Part shown: positions 12,901 through 25,300 of the stretch, in pieces
Position numbering within the stretch: position 1 is the stretch's first letter
Layout: each line of letters begins with the position of its first letter
NCBI RefSeq assembly: GCF_001540865.1
Contig: NC_033629.1
Location: forward strand, 1,635,490 to 1,699,489
Direction: 5' to 3'
Source of the DNA: Ananas comosus
Lineage: Eukaryota > Streptophyta > Magnoliopsida > Poales > Bromeliaceae
DNA length: 64,000 nt
Program-made: the position numbers and the translations under genes
The notes under the pieces: model-generated
The model's database searches: none
Seen by the model: the letters and a program-made list of their open reading frames with translations, nothing else
Told to the model about the DNA's origin: nothing

Positions 12901-14325
12901 GCAACTCCCTGGATCAAAAATTCAATCATTAGAATAGCTGAATTTGTTAAAGTCCTTTTGTAGGCAAAACATGGATCTAGAATATAGTTGCTATTCATTA
13001 TCTACTCTGACTAAATAAATACTAGCTAGTCCCAAAGTACTACAAATTAGACAAATTGTCAGATACTTCATAATGTGTACATGCAGCGTAAACATCAGAA
13101 GCAAGATACTTTGACTGAAAAAGTAACTGCATTATTCAGAAGGGGCTCTACATGCATGTATACATAATCATAAATATCCCTCCCCCCTATCCGACACCTC
13201 CTTACATGGTTGCGGATGCCTATAGTTTCTAAATTTACTATGTAGGCAAGAGAGTGAGTTCGAGTCAGCTAGTATTCTGTAATTTCAACTGTTTAGCATC
13301 AGAGAGGTGAAGAACTAAGCAACAAACAAGCACCTGCAACTAGCGCGTTAGACAGTTAGTCTATAAATCAAGGCTTACGTGCAACCAAATGAGGTTATAG
13401 ATATAAAGGGAATGATAGAAAATCAAAATGACATAGAGGATTAATTTCAGTTGAAAGCTAATCAAAGTGCAGTGCCTAATCAAATCATATTCAGAAGGCA
13501 GAAAGAACACAAACTCCGCTGGAAATAGAAAAGGATTCAGTAAATAATAAAGGTAAAAACAAATGGAAACCCCTCAGGGCCTCAACTATAAGACATTTTG
13601 ACATAGCCCTTCAACCCTTTTCTTTTTCTTTCGTAATTGAGATCTCAAATTTTTTGGTCTTGATTTTAAACATATCAAGTAGCTAAATAGGAAATTCCTT
13701 TAAATTTGACGACAATTCAGTAAAATTTAATGGTCCTACTCTGCTTTTCAGCTGACAAAATTGTGGTTTTCACAAACAATTACAGATCAGAAGCCACCAA
13801 AATCTGTTTGAGGTGGCAGAAAAGACTCGCCTCAAACCAAGAAATTTTTAAGGAGAGCATCAATCGACATAATTGAAATTTCGTGTCTATTTCAAAATGG
13901 CCTATAGTTTAGGGTATCTCCATACATTTAGACATAAAATAACTAAACAGTAAAGAAAGAAGTACAAGTTGAGATCACAAAACCAGACTAAAAAGCGCAT
14001 ATATGAGGCACGAAAGCGAAGTCCAGCAAAGGAAGCAACTCCACAACACAACAAGCAGGGCCGCAGAACCTGAACTGATCAAGGACCAGAATCCTCTAAC
14101 AGCACAATTCCTCCACTCAATCATCAGCATCAGAAGAAGCCTCCCAACACTAACGAATCCCCTGTGAACCATTGGCCAATGGCGGTCGATCAAGAACACA
14201 AGCTTGTCCCTTTCACGGCTCGCCGCGATTTGGGCACATACCCACGCCTGTTTCCGAGATTGCAACCACTTCCACCCTTGTTTCAACAATCCAATATCTG
14301 CCATGAATGATTCTTCTAATTGCAT
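9912..14325 (-). CDS. membrane J-domain protein of DNAJC14/Jiv type, 9 exons, one frame break
   Basis: Exons: 13984-14325 (or from ATG 14304), 12779-12908, 12063-12568, 11578-11658, 11324-11426, 10745-10858, 10544-10615, 10301-10372, 9912-10172. Counted from ATG 14304 and with one surplus base removed in exon 5, the product is 552 residues. The N-terminal half carries several hydrophobic segments (exons 1-3), expected to sit in the ER membrane. The J domain spans exons 3-5 (YEILGF...) with the HPD motif at about residues 324-326, which stimulates Hsp70 ATPase. It is followed by a Jiv90-type region with a CTKCGHFHVWICTT zinc-binding-like motif (exon 6) and the conserved RWCQ, YHQAKDGDGWVE and AFACAESKIFDVSEWA stretches. 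Intron 4 has a GC-AG end (GAG|GCAAGT). In exon 5 a run of three A's (minus strand) puts TAG in frame just after ILSDVTKK, while the family-like YDEQL frame continues one base away. The frame stays open upstream of 14325 to a stop near 14414, so the true N-terminus may be longer or begin in another exon. Confidence 0.85.
10996..11240. mobile_element. possible small foldback element in intron 5 of the J-domain gene
   Basis: The left part (AACTTGACCCCCTTTCTATCACATTTTTCG, in pieces) and the right part (AAAAAATGTGAAGGGCAGGGGGTTAAG) are roughly inverted copies around an AT-rich centre. Ends and target duplication are not defined. A second vaguely palindromic block lies in intron 3 at about 11700-12020. 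Confidence 0.35.
13570..13925. mobile_element. inverted-repeat element in intron 1 of the J-domain gene
   Basis: The left end (AAATGGAAACCCCTCAGGGC, then CTATAAGACATTTTGACATAG) resembles the reverse complement of the right end (AAATGTATGGAGATACCCTAAACTATAGGCCATTTTGAAATAG). The arm phrase is related to that of the element at 53072-53390 (ATGTATGGAGAACCCTCAACTATA). It lies inside an intron and has no coding capacity. Confidence 0.5.
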
Positions 14326-14329
14326 CAAT

Positions 14330-15040
14330 AGAATCCTTATATCTCTCAGAAGACATATTCCTACATTATCTTTGCAGGAGAAATCAACAATCCCATCAAA
14401 ATTTAATCGCTAATCCTCCTCACCAGGTAAACAGGGATTATCAAGTGGTTAAAAATCCCGTTTTTCCTCGTTTATTTGAGGAAACTTCATCGGAAAATCT
14501 AAAAGATCAGTTTTTTTAATTGAAAAGAAATCCCTGCACAAATCAACAAACCCAACAGAATCTAGTTCCCAGTTCTCCTCCCTAATCAAACAAAGATCAC
14601 CAGGTGCCTAAATGCCCATTTTTTCCTAGTTTATTCGAGGGACTATATCAGAAAAACAACATAAACCACCAAAAAATCCGATTTTTTTTTCAAATTGAGG
14701 AGAAATCCTCACACAAATAAACCATTATACGAAACAACTCCCTCTTCGACCAAACAAAACCACAAATCCCCCTCAAATACTCAACAAGCACAACGAAACG
14801 TCGAAACCCGACCCTCCTCGTAAAAGGCGCCGGGGAACCCTAAAATGCTGCACGAAAATCGGCAAAACCCGTAGCTTTTTCTCGGAATTTCACTACTCGC
14901 TCCTCTTTACTCCTCGGATTCAGGTGTTGCTCGTGAAAAAGCGAGCGAGGGAGAGCAACGCGGGCGAGGCGTTAAAGGAAAAAGGAGGAAGAAAAGGACG
15001 CTGAGATCCGTAGAGCAAAGAAAGAGGAATCACATTAATA

Positions 15041-15086
<46 letters not shown>

Positions 15087-15175
15087 GAGATTGGGAGAGA
15101 GAGAGAGAGAGAGAGAGAGGGTGGGGAGAGAAAATTAGGGTTTTTTAACTCGTTACCGTTGCGAAGAGTGAGAGA
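14330..15175 (-). other. 5' leader region of the J-domain gene
   Basis: Between the first recognised coding exon and a GA-rich block lies about 800 bp with the look of a transcribed leader. On the minus strand the distal end reads TTAAAAAACCCTAATTTTC, a common plant transcript start context, followed by CT tracts. Blocks near 14370-14520, 14525-14690 and 14700-14760 are diverged copies of each other (GAAATCNNCA...CCTCNTCACCAGG...TTTTTCCTNGTTTATT-GAGG). A further short coding exon here cannot be excluded. Confidence 0.4.
15044..15119. repeat. two (GA)n microsatellites
   Basis: GA tracts at 15044-15079 and 15096-15119 separated by a short spacer, at the presumed transcription start of the J-domain gene (CT-rich on its sense strand). 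Confidence 0.9.
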
Positions 15176-15189
15176 GTGGTCGACGGGGT

Positions 15190-18100
15190 GGAGGAAAATT
15201 AACAAAAAAAAAAAAAGAAAAAAAAAGAAAAAAAAGTAGTGTGAAAATTAACGATTATTGTTAATTATTTTTAAGTAAAAATAAATAATTCTGTATAATA
15301 ATTAGAAAAAAACTAATTAAGGTAATATGATCAACTTTTAACAGTTAATAATAGAAATTAAACTTGATAATTCTGTATAATAATAATATCACACTCAGGT
15401 ATGTTAATCCTCCAACTTGTTTTCTATTAACACATTTCAATTTGTAATCATTTACTTATATTTAATATTAGATTTAATTAGTAAATTTTTTATTCAATTA
15501 ATAAAATTGATTTAGATCAAACAAGTTTAAAGTTGAGTGTATATATACGAATAAAAAACAAAAAATAATTATGTCACATTTAAGTGTTCGTTTATACTTA
15601 TATTTTGAATAAATCTAATATGTAAGTTATATTATTTCTCTATTATATTATAATTTTTATTTTTTTAGGATAAATAAAGGACGAAACCTTTAGATGTCAC
15701 GTTACTCCCAATTAAACCCTCTCCTATCAAAATATTTATAAAAATATTATTTTAAAATGTGAAAGATTATTTATATATTAAATATCACTATCTAAATCTT
15801 TTCGAAAAGAGCAGTGAATCTGAAAATTTCCAACATCATCATATAAACCATAATGTTTACTAAGAGCGATGTATTATGAAGGGGGATTGATATTGATAGA
15901 ATTTTATTTTTTTTACAACTTATAAAAAAAATTTAAAGTAGGTTTACTTTTTAGCTTTTTTCACTATTTTGTATTATTTTTTTTCTTATTTAACTAATAA
16001 AATTCCTTATAATTTTACTATTAATCGCCAGTTTACATTTTCGATCTACATATAATTTTATATAAACTTCTATTTAGAAGGAAAAAGTTTAAAGTATGTA
16101 AAGTGAAATGGTCAAATTTTTGTAAAAACTTCTATTTGAAATCTAATGAGAAAATAATTCCAACACATAGAAATTGCCACACTCCATGTAATGCAAAATT
16201 TATATGGTAATTTCTAATATAATGCTTATGGCTTAATAATTCATTTTAATTCATTTTAAAATTATATAGTTGATCAATTAATTAACTTGTAATAAGATAT
16301 CAAGTCAATGAGAATCCAAAATATGAGGCATATACATAGGCAGTTGAAGTATCAACTTGTAGGTTAATACTATTGATCACGAAATCGTATCTATTACTTC
16401 TTAGATTGTACAATAATGGCGTATATGTAAAATTTAAAAATTTTGGATAACGATAAAAAAAAAGTTATAATTTTCATATTTTATGTTTTTGGACAAAAAT
16501 CATGAGTTCATGCATTTAAGTTTAAGTTCCACCACGTATCAACCATTGAGTTACAGGCTTATTTTCGCTAAACTTATATTTTTAAAAAATAATAGTAAAT
16601 AAAAGCTCATAGGTGCAAATCTCTAATTGAGAAGTGCATAAATTGCAGATTACACAACTCTTTTTTTTTTCCTTTTTTTTTAAGTTGGTTATACAATTTG
16701 TGTCTTTTAAGTTACCAATATTATGTTATTTTTCATTTATTTTTTAAAATATATAAGAGTTGTCTCTTGTAGAGCATCATATATTCACCAAAAATAAGTT
16801 TCAAGTTGTAATAAGGGGGTAGAGAGGTAATTAATCAGNACAACTCTTTTTTTTTTCCTTTTTTTTTAAGTTGGTTATACAATTTGTGTCTTTTAAGTTA
16901 CCAATATTATGTTATTTTTCATTTATTTTTTAAAATACATAAGAGTTGTCTCTTGTAGAGCATCATATATTCACCCAAAATAAGTTTCAAGTTGTAATAA
17001 GGGGGTAGAGAGGTAATTAATCAGAGTAAAAAATAGGTAAAACAATTCATTAAGAAAAGTGGAAAGGGAATATGAGGAGAAAATAATGATAGTAAATTGT
17101 TTTAAAATAAATAAATAAATTTTGGTAGCAAATTGAGAAAGAATATATTTGCTTTAAGAGACAAGGCAATATTCACCTAAAAAGGAAATTTTAGAGATCT
17201 ACTTTTAATGTTAGGATCCATCTAAATAAGCTAAGTAATTAAAAACATTAAAGTTTTGGGTCCATGATGAAGCAAAATTAAAGTGTACAATAGGTTGGAC
17301 TTAGCCTAATTAATTTCATGTACTAATCTCATGCTTGGTATGTACTAATCTCATGTGACTTGTCACAAACGAAAAGGAAAATATATTTGCAAACAAAGTT
17401 TTGTTTTTTTTAAAAAAATATTTTTTTGACACAGTCCATATATTTATTTCTCTACAACCCAAGAAAAAAAATAATTCGTAAAATTCATTGTGAAAGCAAG
17501 AAGATCTAACATGAACTAATAAGATACTTTTTTTTTTTGAATTAAAAATAGCTCTTCTTAAAATAATAACCTTATGGAAGTACCTCTTCAGATATAGAAC
17601 GTTACACCTAACTAAAATTCCCAATTAATTTCTCTTTTTGTGACCATCTTTTTCTCATCGTCGTTTTCATTACGTGGGTCATAAATTAGCTTAACTCCCA
17701 AAAATAGTGGTTGGGGGTACACTGCTCCAGCTTAATGCTTCGCGCACCCCAAATGGTACCCAAGGACACACCGTTAACGAATCGCAGTGCGCACATGCCA
17801 GTTTGTGATTGATTTAACTTTTTAGAGTCACCGTATTGTCGAAGTATCACATCTCAAATTACATGCAAAAGCGTTGTTAACACATTTAATGTGTAACGAT
17901 ATTAATATATTCATAACTATTACACACCAACTAAATTCAACATATTAACTTCAAAACTATTACTATCACTATCTATTTAAGAGGTTCTTTTAAATGCAGC
18001 AGATGAATCAGTATTTATAGATTACATCTAAAGTGTTTTTGCGCCAAGCACTGCTCATTTTAGATATCATTGTTCGTACCATTCACTGCATTATATAAGA

Positions 18101-19160
18101 AAATAAATTGAAAAAACATTGGTAAAATATTTTGGTACTCAAATATCTCTATCAAACCATCACAATTAGCAACTGAATAAAGGAAACCATGATGAGGCTT
18201 CACCTACTAACTTAATTCTCACATAGGGTTGAACACTTGTCGACAAAGATATCGCAATTATTAGGTTGGTTGATACACTGATTTAGATGTTGTGTGGCGC
18301 GCTCACAACAAGCAGATAATCTAATCATCTGAATTAGTTACAGAAGAAGAATAAAGATTATTAAAAAAAGTTACCACTTTATTATTTATGATTACAGTTT
18401 GTACGAAAAGTGCTATTTAAATTGAGCTGCTCAGAAAGCAAGCGTTAAAATTATTCGACGGCGAATTATAATAGTAGCAAAGTTTTCTATGAAATCAAAT
18501 GGATGTCAATTAAATGTTCGTATTGAATAGCAGATAATGGGAATTAACTTGATGATTGTGCTTAAAATATTTAAAACTCAAAAAGATAATTTTGTATTGA
18601 TGATCATTGATCAGATCAGAGTGTCATTTTCGAAGAGGACAAAGTTATTGGCGTGTGCAGATGGTATTTATCAGATTGTGTCTGTAAAGTGTAAGATCAC
18701 CAACACCTTGTCCTTTCCAACAAGAAACACTTCCTCCATGGTGAATAACAACAAGAGCACATGGGAGCAAAACAGTATTTTTGGTACTCAAAATTTAATT
18801 TATTATAATTTTTAGTTTAAATTTTCTAAATTATTACAATCAAAAACCACAATCTAATTTAATTAGTTAAATAATAATGTGTTGGTAATACAGTATTATA
18901 ATGTTCCAATATTTTAAAAAGTTGGGCTGAAAATTACAACAAATCAAAATTTGAGGACCAGATTATCACGCGAATCAAAGTTCGAGGACCGAAAGTGCAA
19001 TTTGCCCCAATTATGTGGAGCCTTTTACCAGGAGCTCTCAGGGCAAATTCAAGCACTCAAATTTGAAATAAGGATGAACACGAATCATAATATCCCAAAC
19101 TTTAAATAAATTTAATGAATTTCGCGCCACGAAAAAATTTCTCAAACAACTAACAGGAGC
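15190..19160. other. gene-free AT-rich spacer
   Basis: No gene is recognised. The stretch contains poly-A/T runs and the 185-bp duplication at 16654-17024. A minus ORF at 17316-17624 and a plus ORF at 18537-18815 resemble no family I know and have AT-rich, non-coding-like composition. Confidence 0.6.
16654..17024. repeat. 185-bp direct duplication with an N at the junction
   Basis: Copy 1 is 16654-16838 and copy 2 is 16840-17024. They differ at only two places seen by eye (ATATATAAG/ATACATAAG, and CACCAAAAAT/CACCCAAAAT). The single base between them is an N (16839). Each copy begins ACAACTC plus a T10-CC-T9 run. Confidence 0.95.
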
Positions 19161-19319
19161 ACCTTGATTCTTTTACTATACTCTCTTGGGGGGTGTAGCA
19201 AAAAGAAACTGTTAGAAACTGGAGTCGAAAATTCACTTATTAAAGAGGTAGATAGATTCCTCCTTAACCTCGGCTTCGAAATCTCCTCAACCTCAAGGGA
19301 TTCTGATAATCTTCTGCAT

Positions 19320-21664
19320 TCATCGGCAATATCCGGTCACAAATCTTTTGATACCCGCAAAGTCCAATACTATCTTAATGTTGTGAAAGAACTTCCCCCA
19401 TTTCGCGGTCATCAAATCTGCGAGGAACTCGGAGTGCGCATCGCCATTTGTCTGCGAGACAGTGGAAGACACTTCATTAGAATATTTGTTGTGTAATAGA
19501 TCGTAACGATGGGAGATTAGCAACAGAAAAGGTTGTTTGTTTTTTCCGATTTTTTGCCTACTATACTGGGAGAAAGGAATGAGAAATGGAATGTGACCAA
19601 AAAAAGGAGCACGACTTCGAGAATTCTCAAGCAGAGGAAAGCTAGGACTTTCAGATGTACTGAAGGGTCGACGCTTCCGCTTTTTCTCACATCGGATCGG
19701 CTTTGAAGTCGGCGCATTTGCTCGATGAGCATGAATCTTAATGCCCGCTGAATCACGATGATGTGCATCACTGCATCTTAAAGAGAGAGGGCATTTTCGG
19801 ATCTCAAACCCAATCCGACATGCGAATTCCTTTTAAACATGTGCTGACACTGCTAGGCTGAAACAAGGCAGAGGTGTGCAGCACCAGGGATTAAGACCCA
19901 AAAAAACTCACCTAATAGATGGATCATGGCAGGTTAATGAGTTACATTAGAAACAAGGTAAGAAAATATTAAGTGCTCGCTTTTGTTCGCATACTATAAT
20001 ATAATAACAAACAAGAGAGTAACAGGGGGAAAAGAAATTACCTCAAAAGCAAAGAAACCACCAGATTTTAATGCTGAAGCCGACCCCTCACAAAGATGAA
20101 GAAGATGATCCATGCCATTTTCACCACCATCTAGTGCCAGCCTCGGTTCATGCAATCCGACTTCAGGTTGCAAACCAGGTAGATGACTAGTAGGGATATA
20201 TGGTGGATTACTGACTATTCCTGCGAGCTTCCCTTTAACATCTTGCAGAGGTTCAAACCACGAACCTTGCCTTATCTCAACTTTATCCTAGCGAGCGAAG
20301 TGAAATTAGGAACAAGGAGCAACTGCGAATGATCGAACGATATAGGAGTGCTACAAATTGATTTAAGGTTTTACCCTCCTAGGTAAGAGCTATGCATTAA
20401 ACATGAATTTGCACAGCAAATTTGCAAATTTAGGTCATGTTGTTGCAGAAATTTTCAGTTTTTCTATGTCCATCCAACTAAATTCCCGAAAACCAAAAAT
20501 TAAGCAGGGAACAGTTGACAAACAACTGGGTATGAAATCGTAGAAGACACAAACAAGTAGAAGGAAACTACTCTTACAGGCTATGTAATTCAAGTTAATT
20601 CATGGAAGAGTAGTTAACACGGTCCAAAATGTTCACCCCCAATAACATCGAACAAACATTACAATTACATTGTTTCAAGCATCACAGTTTACATAATTTC
20701 TTAAAAAAACATCTACCATTTCTATTTCAATGATCTAACAATTACAATGCACCTTAGCTAAACTACCCATTAAAAATTTACACGGAAGTTCCTGCATATA
20801 GAGTGTTTGTCGAAATGTCTAAAAGGAGAACTAGAATAATCAGGCCCTTCCTTAATGGCATGCTTCAGTATCACAGTAATGGAAACATATTACACTTCAT
20901 AACTAGTTTTCATTTTCTACAAAAAAAAAAGAAGAGCATTTACAATAGCAAAAAATGAACAAGTATAAATAATGGAGAATAAACCCTACAAAGGAACTAA
21001 CCTTTAATCCATATCTCTCCACATTAAATCTCGCCACCTCCACCGCATCCGAGCTCAAATCCGTGGCGAAAACCCTCCCATCCTCCCGCAACATCCTCCC
21101 GATCCCAATCGCGAGGGCTCCGCTCCCCGTCCCCAAATCGGCCCACCACCCTCTCTCGAACCCCTCCACCTCCCCGACCAAATCCACCACCATCTCCGTC
21201 TCCGGCCGCGGGATCAGCACCCCCTCCCTCACCCCCAGCACCAGGTCCCTCCAATGCTCGCACCCGACCAAGTACTGGAACGGCCGCCGCTTCTCGATCC
21301 GCTCCCTCCATAGCTCGTAGAGCTCGTGGAGCTCGGCCCGGAGGGGGACGAGGCTATCGTTTCGGGGGTGTTTGTGGGCGGAGGCGTCGTCGATGAGCCA
21401 CGAGAGCTCGCGGAGGAGGTGGGGGTCGTCGACGGAGGAGAGGGCGAGGGACTCGGCCCAGAGGCGGAAGGAGAGGAGGGAGGAGACGGGGGCGGAGTAG
21501 GAGAGGGGGCGGAGGAAGAGGGGGAGGGTAGTATTAGAGCTATGGTTAGGGTTAGGGTTAGGATTTGGAGAGGAGGAGAGAGAGGAGAAGGGTTTGGAGC
21601 GGTGGGGATGGAGAGGAGGAGAGAGGAGAGCGGAGCTGAGCGTAAAGGGGAGTCTCAAGAGCAT
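19320..21664 (-). CDS. peptide chain release factor glutamine methyltransferase (PrmC/HemK), organellar, 3 exons
   Basis: Exons: 21002-21664, 20042-20287, 19320-19451; all junctions are phase 0 and give 346 residues. The family methylates the Gln of the GGQ motif in class 1 release factors with S-adenosylmethionine. Seen: PETE motif IPRPETE at residues 151-157, SAM-binding motif I DLGTGSG at 176-182, catalytic NPPY at 248-251, and the closing FAGIKRFVTGYCR. Residues 1 to about 60 are Ser/Leu/Pro rich with basic residues and no acidic ones at the start, as in a chloroplast or mitochondrial transit peptide, so action on organellar release factors is inferred. ATG 21664 was chosen because upstream in-frame codons lack another ATG. 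Exon 1 is very GC-rich and its transit-peptide part contains a (Pro-Asn)4 repeat encoded by a telomere-like CCTAACC tract. The 5' neighbour CNOT9 ends 0.66 kb upstream on the same strand. Confidence 0.93.
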
Positions 21665-22327
21665 ATCTCCCCTCTTTTTCGCTCTCAAAAGAGCGTATCT
21701 CCTCTTTTTTAAGTCAGTTAAATAAGAAATTTATAAATAAATTCATCAATTATTTGTGGTTTCTGAGTACTTCTTAGCAAATGATCTATATCTAATAGAG
21801 TATTTAGATCTAATAAATTTAAATTTTAAAATAATTAGAAGTTAAGTTCGATCAACACCCACAAAGGCCCAATGTGGGAAAACATAATAACCACTTATGA
21901 ATTAATTAATTAATTAACAATATGGTTGCGAACTATTATTTAATCACAAAAAAAAAAAAAAAATTGCAGTAAACTTGCTAGCAGGTACATCCACAAAACA
22001 TGTACAAAAGAAGAGTTTGATAACATTAACAACACAAAATGCACACAGATCGTAGTTGCGTTACAATTTACGACATATATTCACATCATTGGATTAACAA
22101 AAAAAAAAAAAGTTGGTTGTGCTCAAATCTCTACAACATGGAAAAAAATAGCACAACATTTTGAATCAGTTATAACATTAGATGCTGCATAAATAACAGC
22201 TTCAGTTTTCGCTACAAGACTCCCGGGATGAGGATGTTAACGGTCCAGATATTTATATAAATAGTAAGAAGCTACATTTTGATCTTATGAGATGGAAGGT
22301 TCGCCGTGGCGGTTGATCCGATCGCCA
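21665..22327. other. intergenic spacer between PrmC and CNOT9 genes
   Basis: This holds the promoter and leader of the PrmC gene and the 3' untranslated region of the CNOT9 gene, both on the minus strand. It is AT-rich with two poly-A runs (about 21948 and 22099). No TATA box or other site stands out. Confidence 0.5.
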
Positions 22328-25300
22328 TCATGTCATGTAGTCGAGTCCTGCTTGAGGAGAAGCTCCCAAGTTTCCTCCGGTCACATTGTGTAACAGCTGC
22401 TGAAGCCATCGCCGAGTTGCCGGATCATCCTAATGTTTTACAAACATGAAAACAGTTAAAAAAAGATTGATATTTTTAAATGAATACAATAGCAAACAAC
22501 TATATTCTCGGCCCAGCTAGGGCTGTTGCAAAAGTTTTATTCGAACAGAGTTGTTTGAAGAAGCATTAATAATCCAATGAGAGAATTATTCCACAACTTC
22601 AACTGCAGCAATAGCAAAAACTTCGAAAACGGAACTTCAGGTCTCAGGTCCTAAAAGCTTATTTCAACTTTTTGACACAGCAGAAGCTTTAAACTTAGAA
22701 GTTAGCCGCATTAAAGAGAAGGATTATGATTTGTCGAGTAGAAATCTATTCCATAAGAACGGCATTAATGCCTAGTAGAAGCTTTATGTGATGTGAAAGA
22801 ACTAAAACTTACACGAAGACAATTGTTGAATGTCCCATCTTTCAACATGTCCGGTAGGCAACTTTGCAGAGCTCCGCATGCCCTATCGCGACAACAAAGG
22901 AAAAGCCGTGATTTGTCGCACCAGCATAGAATAATTTAGCATAAAAATATAGAAACAACAAAAGTATCTAAAATAAGCACATGCAAACCTTGGATTGTCT
23001 GATAGTCTAAGATAGCATCGGATAATGTGCTTAAGCAACCTTGTAGAAGGTTGTTCAGCAAGCGTTACAACCATATTGGCTAGGACACTACCCACAGCAA
23101 AGAAACGCTCTGCAGTCGCGCAAATATAACGGAGCCCAATATCGTCCAGTAGAATTTTTTGAACAATAAAAGTTGCAACCTACATTAGAAGCTCAGCAAA
23201 TTTCAGCAACTATGCATGAAAGAATTGTGTTAATTAGACTTAAAACATACGGAAAAATGACAGGCAGCATCAGGTGTGAGAACAGTTTTTTAGCTACATA
23301 AGAAAAAAGAAGCCAGAATAAAACAGTCTGAATCAGCAATCAAATATAGCGTTAATATGAACTCTTTCATATTGGTTAGATCAGTGATTAACAAGTAGCA
23401 ACAAGGAGAAAAAGAAACCCATTTAGCAACTAAAGAAAATTCCCACACTAGGGTTAGGATAAAGTAAAGCAGTAACTTGATGCTAATATAATATGAAAAG
23501 TTTAGACATATCGTGAAGGTCCGCAGCAGCAACAAAAGTATAAAAAGAGTGAGACAATCTAATTTGTTTCATGAAGTGGACAGCTTAGATCATGTCTATC
23601 TCCAATAAATACACACGCAAAATTTGGTTGCTTAGTCTTAGCAGGCCGGCTGGCCATGTGCAGATCACTTATTGCTTCCTATTTTCAAAAGTTGAATACA
23701 TTCTCAAGGTGAGCGAAGAGGGTATCAAACCATAAACCAACCCCTTTATTACATTACCATAAAGTGATGCTCCCTTCTTATTTTGCCATAAATAGTCTTA
23801 ATAACAAGTGTAGATCATCCAGAGAAAGGTCAAATTTATCCATGTTAAGTAACTAAGTTTTAGTATCCCTCAAGAATCTTTTTCTTCTCGGCTCTTTCCA
23901 TCTATTGCAAAGTGGCAGATAACTATAGTCAGAACAAAGGTTAAGCATTAGGGAAAGAATGCTTTCAACGTTAAACCTGGACAGAAAGCAGTATATAGTG
24001 TAATATGTACAGCCAAATCGATTAAGTCGGGAAGAAGTCGTAACATACTGTTTTTGAAAGTTCACTGCCCATCTCCATGGTGCGAAGACAAAGAGGAATT
24101 ATTTCTGTCTGCAGAAGAAAACCAATAACTTCAGTATCGTCAACCTGCACATGCAAAAAGCACCATATAAATTAAGTAACAGGGAAGAATACAGATACCC
24201 AAAAATTGCATGAGCATAACGCGCCTATGAAAAAAATACAGTGATGAAAGAAGAAACTAAATTCACTCCCATCCCTCTAATACACAACTGGGAGAAAGAA
24301 ATAAAGGTATGATGTAAATAAGGAGGCCAGGGAGTGATCGTAACAGCGAAGCAAAGATATAGGTGAAAATTAGCTATTTTGATAGAATCATTGCATACAA
24401 ACAACAGGAGAGATGTATCAAAGGTTATGTTAAAGAGAACATAAAAATTTTCTAGGTATTTAGAAATAGTAAGATATAGACAGTTTTGTCATTGGTCGCT
24501 GGCTTAATTTGGGAACAAATCAGTAGAAACATACAACAAGCAATACTACAACAACCTTTGCCATGTAGCAATAAACTACTGATAAGAAACACATTCAATA
24601 AATTACTGAAAACACATGTTATCAGAGTAGAGGGTTATAGTTTACTCGAAACAAATTCATTCGGCAATAAGAAATATTAAAACGAGGCAAAAATAACCAT
24701 GAAGAATGTCAAATCAACTCCAAAAATTGATAATGGAAGTGCCATGGAATTTATATCTTTCTAATGTATGCAATGTCAAGCAGAATTACCTTCACAAGGG
24801 CACCGATAACTCCCAAGCTGGTAAGCCTAAGATACTCAAATGGCCTCGTTTTACTGGTCGTATTTAAAAACGGGTACAGATACAGAGGTATATGAGCTGT
24901 AAAAGAAAGGAAAAATGCAGAAATTCGTTTACTATTCTGACAATAAATAACAATGTCTAGTAATAATTGATCAGGTCTAAGCAAAATATCCTAGCAACTA
25001 GTCCCAGCAGACAAGATTCTTCGGACAAGTAAAAAAGGGGAAATTCGGTCCAGAAAGTACAGTTAAAGAGTCACATGAAAGGAGAAAGAGAACACCAAAC
25101 ATCAATCAGAGATAAGGCGGTACAATGCAACCCTCGCATGAATGATTTAATAGATAAATCAGCAGAGAAGAAGAGATCGTACAACTCCATTAAAGTTCAA
25201 ATATCAGCAAGGAGGTGCGCAATTTAAGGCATAAAGGTGCATTTGGTTCTAAGCACAGTATGGGAAAAATAAATGCCCCCTTGCCATGGAAAACAGAAAG

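Noticed and set aside
17316..17624. 102-codon minus ORF
   Set aside because: Composition of AT-rich non-coding DNA (Phe/Lys/Ile runs); no family resemblance and no splice context.
21024..21712. Long antisense and shifted ORFs over PrmC exon 1
   Set aside because: Shadows of a GC-rich coding exon; the product composition (Gly/Glu or Pro/Ser) is that of a wrong frame.
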